DNA of 64,000 bases from Glebionis coronaria (Eukaryota; Streptophyta; Magnoliopsida; Asterales; Asteraceae): positions 515,414,274 to 515,478,273 of the forward strand of contig CM046878.1 in the NCBI GenBank assembly GCA_025667525.1. The letters run 5' to 3'. Positions 57,146-64,000 of the stretch are shown one piece after another. The notes below the pieces were generated by a model. It saw only the letters and a program-made list of their open reading frames with translations. It searched no databases and was not told where the DNA came from. Both the position numbers and the translations under genes were made by a program. The stretch's first letter is position 1; each line of letters begins with the position of its first letter.

Positions 57146-57719
57146 TAATAACTAATGTGTGAAATGAATTATCAAACGACCCCTACATCATTTTCTCTTC
57201 ATCTATATTTTCGTACTTACATAACTCGAATAGAAATGTATTGACAACTTATTATTATTAGTATGAAAGTTTATAAGACATGTTATAAAGGTTGTAGAAT
57301 ATCAACTAAAATATGCTATCCACCAAATTATATGAACCTGGGCTTAACCATCACATATGATAATTTCTAATTGTACAAGTTACGATATAGTCTCTTGTAT
57401 TCTGGACAAACTTCAATCAAACCATATAAAAGTAATAAGCTTGTATATTAGCAGGGACGGACACACAAAAATGTTAGGGACGGACCCACATAGATGTTAA
57501 GTATAGTACGAGTTACATTCGTTTTGAAGTTACGAAGTATAAAAAGATTTCAAAATTGTTATTTTTTGCTATGTGCAACCTTCAAATTTTTTTTGTACAA
57601 CCTTTGTTTCTTATAATATAACTTTAGTTGACCAAACATTTTTTTATGCAATACCTAATTAAAATTCCTGAGTCCGGTCTTGTATTAGTATATTTTGGTT
57701 TTCTATGAAAGATTACCTA
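57146..57719. other. No gene seen
   Basis: AT-rich sequence between the Helitron and E6; no features found. Confidence 0.6.
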
Positions 57720-58122
57720 CAAAGTGATACGTCTCGGGTCGGGTCAAATAGGCAAATACTATCTATCTTTATTTATTATGTCGAATTAGGAAAATATTGT
57801 GTTTGAGTCATAGAATGTATTGAGTCCAAGCTAGGTTATTATGTATTATATTAACCCAATCAACGAAAGTCATGTTCAAAATTAATAAATCTCTAAGTTT
57901 TCTCCTCTTTAGTTCTTAGAGAGCACACATCCGCTATAAGTGGTGCCTTATCCCGATACTACCCGAGACGGTCGTTTCAATTTGTGCTTTTATTGAGGGA
58001 CCTCGTAGAGGGCTATCGATTTAGGGTTCTAATCACAAGAAAAAGAAGGTCATTGTTCATCGACGGGGTATTGTTCATCGGTACTGTTCATACGAAAAAA
58101 AATATTATTTTTTTTCGATATA

Positions 58123-58578
58123 TTGTTTATGACATCAGGCACTAGCGACCAGGTTTCTTTATGTAATCTCTTGCAAAAGGGTATGGTCGTCGAATATCAG
58201 AGTGAATGTAAGTATCTTATAATTCGAGTAACAGGTATATCTGAAAGTTCAGTTGCCTCATTTTATATGTCCGGACTTAAACCGAAGATACAACTAGAAT
58301 TGTTGAGGTCTTACTCGAAACCTATAACATTAGGAAAAGCCTTCTACTTAGCCCGTATAGTAGAGACTCGTCTTGAGGCATTTGTAAAAGAAAAGCATAC
58401 CATTGAAAAGAAAGCGGTTGATTCTTCTACAAAACTAGAAGTTGCAACCGAAGTTACAACTGAAGTGGCACCAGACGTTGCATTGGAAGTTGCACCAGAA
58501 GATGGAAGGAATGTTACATCCGAACCTAATAAAGATCACTTTGAGCTTGTTAGGAAATCACAAATAGCTTATTCGTGA
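58123..58578 (+). pseudogene. E6 Gag fragment
   Basis: A 151-codon frame begins near the second half of a retrotransposon Gag domain: LLQKGMVVEYQSECKYL, VTGISESSVASFYMSGLKP, then LGKAFYLARIVETRLEAF. It continues into VATEVTTEVAPDVALEVAPE, a degenerate short repeat. The first part of Gag, the zinc knuckle and all enzymes are absent. Confidence 0.75.
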
Positions 58579-58735
58579 ATCACAATAGTATACTAGTGAA
58601 TCGCAACCTTTATTTGTAAATCGCAACCTATGGTGGGTGAATCACAGCCTATCGTGGGTAAATCGCAGCCAATGGTTGGTGTATCGTAGCTTGTGGCTAA
58701 CGAATCATATCTTGTTATTGATGAATCGCCCAAAA
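58565..58735. repeat. E6 interior repeat (GTGAATCGCAACCT unit)
   Basis: About seven units of 24-27 bp carry AATCGCAGCC or AATCACAGCC and TATGGT/TGGTGG. In one frame they would encode an ESQPMV-like repeat, now broken. Confidence 0.75.
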
Positions 58736-59197
58736 GGGCTACATAGGTTGTGTAGAACAGGAATCCAAATATTGTTACTACTCGAGCTAGAAGACATATT
58801 GAAAGAGAGTGTGCAAATGCTTAAGAAAAGTTATTTGGGACCCAGAAATCGAGAGTGTTTTTCAAGACATCACCTTGAGGGCAAGGTGAATTCGAAAGAG
58901 TGAGGAATGATCCGTCCCGGGTCAAGCCAAATAGGCCAATGTTATCTATCTTTATTTATGTCATTTATTATGTTAAATTAGGAAAGTATTGCGTTTGAGT
59001 GATAATAGGAATGTATTATGTTTTGCTTGTTTTCCCAGCTATGTTATTTAGTATTATATGAACCGAATGACTGTTAATGAAAGTCATATTCAAGATCAAT
59101 AAATCTATAAGTATTCTTTTCTCTAGTTCTTAAGGAGCACGCATAAGCTAAAAGTGATGTCTATCCCGATATTACCCGAAAGGGTCGTATCACAAAG

Positions 59198-61740
59198 TTT
59201 TTTATAAAGTACATGAGCTTGGTGAATTGAATCTCATTTTTTGGTAGAGATGTTAATCGTTCTGGGTTGGTTAGGCTCACGCCCCGTACAGATTTAGTCA
59301 AATTTGTAAATATTTAACTAATTCGAGCTCGGGTCAACCTATATGATACAAACAAGGTTTTTTCTTTTTTGTTTTTTTAATATACTTTTCTAGAAATGAT
59401 TTAAATAAGTTTTTTCTTCAAAAGCTATTTTTTAATACACATTTTCTGGTCGACTCACAGGAAAATGCACTCAACTTGAGTAGACACGACACAAATTGAC
59501 TTGAGCTTTACTAACCCGAGTATAAATATGGTCGGTTTAGAGTTGGGTCAAAGGTAAAAATAACATATTCGAACCCGACTCTATTTTAATCCAAGTTAGT
59601 CAAGTTTGGGTATGTGTAAAGTGGCCATAAAATTGTTTTTAAATATAGACATGTAATTGATAAAAAAATCGTGTCGATAAAAACTTTATTTGGTTAAAAC
59701 GATTGGACCCAAACCCGAGTTGCCCAATATTTTTTAACTATTATACGACTGAATTGACTCGAAACAGACATAGGTAGTGGGTTGTGGTTGTGGTGAGCGG
59801 TGGTAATGGATCGTGGTTGTGTTTGACGGCGGCGGTGGTGGTGGTGGGTGGTGGTAGCAGTGGGAGGTGGTCGTGGTGGAAAACGGTCGTGGTAGAGGTA
59901 GTTGGTTTTAATTGCTTAAGTTCAATGCTAACGATTTTTGCCGAAAAGACATGACGGGAGTAACGACGTTAACCTGCTAGATTAAATGCCGTTTAAAAGA
60001 GGGACTAAATGTAAGATTTGATTAATTAAGATAACGAGTTCAAGAAAGTCAAAGTAAGGATGAAAAGATGAAAATGTGTGCAAACTGTAATAGAAAAAGT
60101 TTTAAAACTCCGCGAGAAAATGGTCCGCAATTTTCAAGCCTTAACAACTAAACATGCAATTTCGGTAAATCACAAGGCCACAATAACAACTTTTGTAATT
60201 TACTCTATGGTTGCTCTTATCGGTATGGTGTCTTAGCCGTGAGCAAAACGGACAACGATTCGAACCAGATCGAGAAACCGGTCCGAATGAACATATTTAT
60301 CCCCGATCTCCAGTTCATGAATTCTTTTATTTTTGGTCTTGGGTTCTGTTCGGTCAGGTCTAACAAAAAACACGACAATTATATCTTCGGTATGATGTTT
60401 GGCCAAATTCAATTTTTGTCCGACAAGGTTTTCAAACCGCGAGCACCCTTATGGCGACCATGTCACAATCTGGTCGGCGAGGGTGTCACTTACTGGTGAG
60501 CCTACTAAACCCCCAACCAATCACGCGCCACAAGGTAGAATTATATCTCACGAAGGTGAGCAATACACTTTTCAGGCATTGTGTATACGTGCCCCCTCCT
60601 TCCCCGTTATAACATTTACATAACAAAGCTTCTTAACACTACCATTTGATTTACCTATAAATATCTTTAAACGTCACTATTTTCAAACATAACTTCAAAT
60701 TGTGTACTCTCTACTTTCATTATCATTTTTATAAACAAATGTGTCAATAAAATACTCCCAACGACACAATCAATCAACAACGTTGGACAACTCGAGACAC
60801 TCTTCCGACATCAGAAGAAACATTCGGTATCTAAAATACTTCACCCATAACAAAAGAGATCAAAATCCGACACCACATTACATTTTAGTTTACATTTTTA
60901 TTTTTTTATTATAGTGTTTACGCTTTTAATTCCTACATTACGTTTTTAATCACTTATAAAACGTTTTAATATATAAATAATAAAAGTTTTAGTTTCTAAT
61001 AAAAATAGTGTTTGTCCGGTGACTGATAAGCGTGAAAGGTGAGACGTAGTGAAAGGTGACACGTCGAAGGTGTTTGTTATTTTAAAAATGCCTGATAACA
61101 TCGTCTTATGTTGATTTATTTAGATACTATCAGATTGGTCATTAGAAATGTTTGTTTTTTCATTTCATTCAAAAGCCGAAAGAGGCAATCATTCGTATGA
61201 GCATTTGTTTTTTATGATCATTAAGATGTTGTAAGAGTTGAAATAGGCATACATATTATCGAATATTCAGATTCAAATTTGTTAATCAGATTTATATTCA
61301 AAGCATTTGTTTTTCTATGATCGTTTAGGTTTTCGCAATTAAGTTAAGTAAATAAAAGAGAAAATTTGATTTGATGTTGATGAATAAAAAATGTTTTATC
61401 CGATGATTAAAAGATTAAGTCGTAAAGTAGTAATGTATTTTTCAAAATGTATTGATTTGATAAATATAGTCTTGAAAAGTCGTACAGTAACAATAAACTT
61501 TTATAAGTGTTTTATTATACATATTTTGATGATTTGTCATTCCTAAAAAAAACTGACACGTGAATCTATTTATAACGTGTCATGTCATCAAAATGTAAAT
61601 TAACACACTTACTAAAATTCGTTGTTATTATACAAAATTTCAAAATCACACACTAAATCAGTATATTTTAAAAAGTTCATTGCAATTTTACGACGTAATT
61701 CCAACGACTAATAAAAATAGCCTAAGATAAATAAATATCG
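59198..61740. other. Intergenic, no gene seen
   Basis: This 2.5 kb holds no ORF with family features. A GGT-rich microsatellite lies at 59776-59882. The stretch 60240-60850, with GCGAGGGTGTCACTTACTGG and CCAACCAATCACGCGCCAC, resembles leaders of PIF/Harbinger-type elements I have seen in Asteraceae, but the likeness is weak. Confidence 0.5.
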
Positions 61741-61800
61741 ATTGACGGTCGAATCTTTTCAACCAACAATTCGCGGCGGGGTGCCCCAATTACACCTTGC

Positions 61801-61810
61801 ATATTTAAAA
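61801..61810 (+). promoter_or_regulatory. Candidate TATA box of the host gene
   Basis: ATATTTAAAA lies about 210 bases before the start codon and is followed by CT-rich sequence (CTCTTCTCCCCACTCC) as in plant 5' leaders. A start site near 61830 is inferred. Confidence 0.45.
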
Positions 61811-61949
61811 CTCATTACTCTTCTCCCCACTCCATTTCCATTTGTACAACTCATTTCACATTTTCCAATCTTCATTCACTTTTCCTTGTTGAAACCTCTT
61901 CAACACTTTTTCAAAAGCCATCATTCTCCAATTCTTCATATCTCATCAT

Positions 61950-61979
61950 ATGTTCATTCCATACAAATCATCATCATAA
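61950..61979 (+). CDS. Short upstream ORF
   Basis: ATG TTC to TAA gives nine codons (MFIPYKSSS), ending 34 bases before the main start codon in the predicted leader. It could lower translation of the main frame. Whether it lies in the mRNA depends on the true start site. Confidence 0.4.
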   Translation: MFIPYKSSS

Positions 61980-62013
61980 TATCATTGCATACCATTTTCT
62001 GAATTTGCCTCAA

Positions 62014-62691
62014 ATGGGTCATAAAGTTTTACTACATGAATTACTCAAAGAAGACCAAGAACCTTTCCACCTCCAAGACTTTATTTCCTACCACCGCACA
62101 CAACTTAAATCCACCACCACCACTATCACTAATACTAAAACTAGTATAAACCTCAAAAAACATAAACATAAACAAAAACAAACACCAAATCTTTGCATAA
62201 AACATGTATGTCTATTCTCATACCAAGACTCACCAGACTCCAAAAAATCACCATTTATAAACTTCACCTCAAACAAAAGCCCATGCAACAACAATATTAC
62301 AGCCATGCTACTAGATGCAGCTTCACGTGTCCAAAACCCTAACCCTAAACCCGGTTCAAAAACCACCATCCGGTTCGGGATATTATCTTCAATTCTACGC
62401 CGGTTCAAAGCGAAAACACGTGAACTTGGACCAGTTGAAGTAAAACCAATTTCCCCAGTGGTGAAAAAAAGCCGGAAAAAGAGCGTGAGCAGTGGTGAAT
62501 GGTCGGAAAAGTCGTCGGAGATGTGTACTAGCTCTTGTAGTTCGAGATCAGTTCATGATTCTGAAGAGTGTTTTTGCTCGAACCCTTCGAGTCCGTTTAG
62601 GTTTTCGTTGCAAAGGAGTCCGTCGGTGAGTCGCCGGAAAATGGAGGGTTTGTTGTCGCCTGTGGGATCTCCGAGCCGCCACTTCCGACAG
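62014..62691 (+). CDS. Host gene exon 1: uncharacterised plant protein
   Basis: The frame opens at ATG 62014 (MGHKVLLHELLKEDQEPFHL); an in-frame TTG nine bases earlier is not the start. Exon 1 has 226 codons and ends at CGACAG before GTATTT, a good donor. Features: QDFISYHRTQLK near 20, a His/Lys-rich stretch, HVCLFSYQDSPDSKKSPF near 70, LLDAASRVQN near 100, FGILSSILRRFKAK near 125, a Ser-rich basic region, and SPSVSRRKMEGLLSPVGSPS near the end. The MGxKxLLxxLLKEDQEPF start and FGxxxSxLRRxK block match a plant family of unknown function (sometimes annotated TRM-like or SETD1B-like). Later exons lie outside the window or were not found. No break is seen. Confidence 0.75.
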
Positions 62692-64000
62692 GTATTTTGT
62701 ACTATATTGTTTGTTTAATATGTTGTTTATAAATATAGTAGTAGTACAATTGTTTAGCATGCGGTAAAGTTTTATACAAAAAGGTACAGTAGTAATTTTT
62801 ATGTTTTTATTTTGGTAAAAGTTCAATAGTGCTTTAGTGAATTAATTTTGTCATTTTAGCGTTATATCAGCGTTATATCAATTTTTTAAAACAATATTTG
62901 TGTTAACAATTAATAAGTGTATGAAAATACTTCACTTTATACAAATATAACGAACACACCGACAAACCAAAATACGAGTATTATAAAGAGTTTTTCTATC
63001 CGTGCCCGATAAGAACACATAAAGTATATAAAAAAGTAAATCGGGTCTTACAGAAAAGTACACATAGATTCACAAAGTGTGAATCTGTGTACTTTTCTGT
63101 GAGACTCGGTGTACTTTTTTACCTTCTTATCATTTACCCTTAGGACACAAGATAGAAAAACCCATAATAATAAAAAGACCTCAATTTTTATTTGTTCGAT
63201 AGGCGAAGGGCTTCATCGAACCAATTCTAATAGCGGGGTTCGGCGAAAACAACCCCTCCATCATGGGCATCACACGTTGTGGAGCTTTCGCGGGCCTTAT
63301 ATGCATAGTATATTTTTAATGACTCATAAATGTAGAGATGCAGTGGTTGGCTAAAGTTGTTTAAAGGTTTTAGACAAGTTAAGAAAAAAAAAAGGGTACA
63401 TTTTATGATTTTGTAAAGATTAATAAAAAGCTTATAAACTGTTTAAATAACCATTCAACAAGTTATTGGGGTGATAATAAGATGTTAGTTTATCAAAATA
63501 TAACAAGGGAAAATTACCTAAAAAGTCCGTGATCAAATTCAATTTTCGAGTTCTAGTTTATAATGTGTGTTTTCTCAAATGGGTTCAGGGTCTAGGTGAA
63601 TCGAGCGCAGAGTATGACATTTGGCCTTTTTTATTTCCGTTATCTTATTTTTCTCCGTTACTCTGTCACACCGTTGTCCTATTTTTTCATACTACTCTTT
63701 TTATACTTGGCGAATTCTTTCACTAGTTGCACCATTTTTTGAGTTGCCCTGAACAGCCAGACAAATTTTTGGATTACAGCTCCAAAAGGCAAAAACTAAT
63801 GGGAGCTTAGCTGGTTAAAGTTTTACCAGTATTTTTTTTGAACAATTGTTGAAGTTTTACAGTATTGTGTAACTTTTTAGCAGTATGGTAGCTTTTGTAA
63901 ATTAAATTGTTTTTCTTGGATTCGAATAAAAATAGAACAGTGTTTATACACATTGTGTTATACACATTGTGTGCATAGCCTGGTTCACTGTCAAAAGAAA
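62692..64000 (+). other. Intron and following sequence of the host gene
   Basis: AT-rich with a foldback element at about 62980-63172 and a GC-rich island at 63189-63310. I could not find an exon 2 that clearly continues the family. No polyadenylation region is certain. Confidence 0.45.
62980..63172. mobile_element. Foldback MITE in the intron
   Basis: The two halves are near-complementary over about 90 bases. The inner arms are AGAAAAGTACACATAGATTC and GAATCTGTGTACTTTTCT around a short loop near 63075; the outer arms are TTTTTCTATC (62991) and GATAGAAAAA (63151). The target duplication is not clear. It would fold as a long hairpin in pre-mRNA. Confidence 0.75.

Larger units (their letters stand above)
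57725..59192 (+). mobile_element. E6: miniature LTR element with a Gag fragment
   Basis: The element is 1468 bp with TSD CAAAG at 57720-57724 and 59193-59197. LTRs are 57725-57979 and 58908-59192 (TGATACG/TGATCCG to TTTCA/TATCA). A purine run GAAAGAGTGAGGAA at 58894-58907 is the PPT. The sequence after the 5' LTR is not a Met-type PBS. The interior holds a gypsy-type Gag fragment and short peptide-like repeats. LTR divergence is large, so the insertion is old. Confidence 0.88.

Noticed and set aside
60239..60499. 86-codon plus ORF
   Set aside because: No family motif, no codon bias I can see, and weak similarity to transposon leader sequence.
61742..62002. 86-codon ORF before the host gene
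   Set aside because: It lies over the predicted promoter and CT-rich 5' leader; composition explains it.

Overview
The window is plant nuclear DNA: AT-rich, almost free of intact genes, and built mainly of LTR retrotransposons inserted next to and inside one another. The copia elements carry a long coiled-coil segment between Gag and protease, an arrangement I associate with Asteraceae genomes such as Tanacetum and its relatives. That assignment is recall, not a search. I see no prokaryotic genes, rRNA, organellar genes or CRISPR array.

Layout (labels are mine). E1 (1-7672, minus) is a large Ty1/copia element cut by the left edge. E5 (about 7673-8793, 16945-19755 and 20652-20738, minus) is a decayed LTR element with two insertions: E4 (8794-16939, minus; Ty3/gypsy-like, LTRs of about 1.9 kb, TSD AGAAA) and E8 (19756-20646, minus; a deletion derivative with TSD ATATT). 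E7 (about 21840-23600, minus) is a copia 3'-end relic. A Harbinger-ORF1-like pseudogene (23886-24416) and a Tourist-like MITE (25339-25617) follow. E9 (25864-29104, plus) is a chromovirus that kept Gag, protease and chromodomain but lost RT, RNase H and integrase; a SINE sits in its 3' LTR.

From 32327 to 52569 there is a three-level nest. A TIR DNA element holding an F-box-like fragment contains copia element E2 (32597-51460, plus), which contains E3 (39357-48917, minus, TSD GGTAC). E3 is a non-autonomous LTR element with three separate cistrons. Each cistron, and each LTR, has its own copy of a symmetric module made of GCGGTACC half-sites. I regard E3 as the best candidate here for an undescribed system.

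From 53235 to about 57145 lies a probable Helitron (minus) with exon-like fragments. E6 (57725-59192, plus) is a miniature LTR element with a Gag fragment and TSD CAAAG. The only convincing host gene begins at 62014 (plus), with a promoter and short uORF upstream, exon 1 to 62691, and an intron holding a foldback element. It continues past the right edge.

All calls are by eye. Boundaries supported by TSDs, PBS and PPT sites (E2, E3, E4, E6, E8, E9, SINE, MITE) are firm. Family names and captured-gene identities are less certain.
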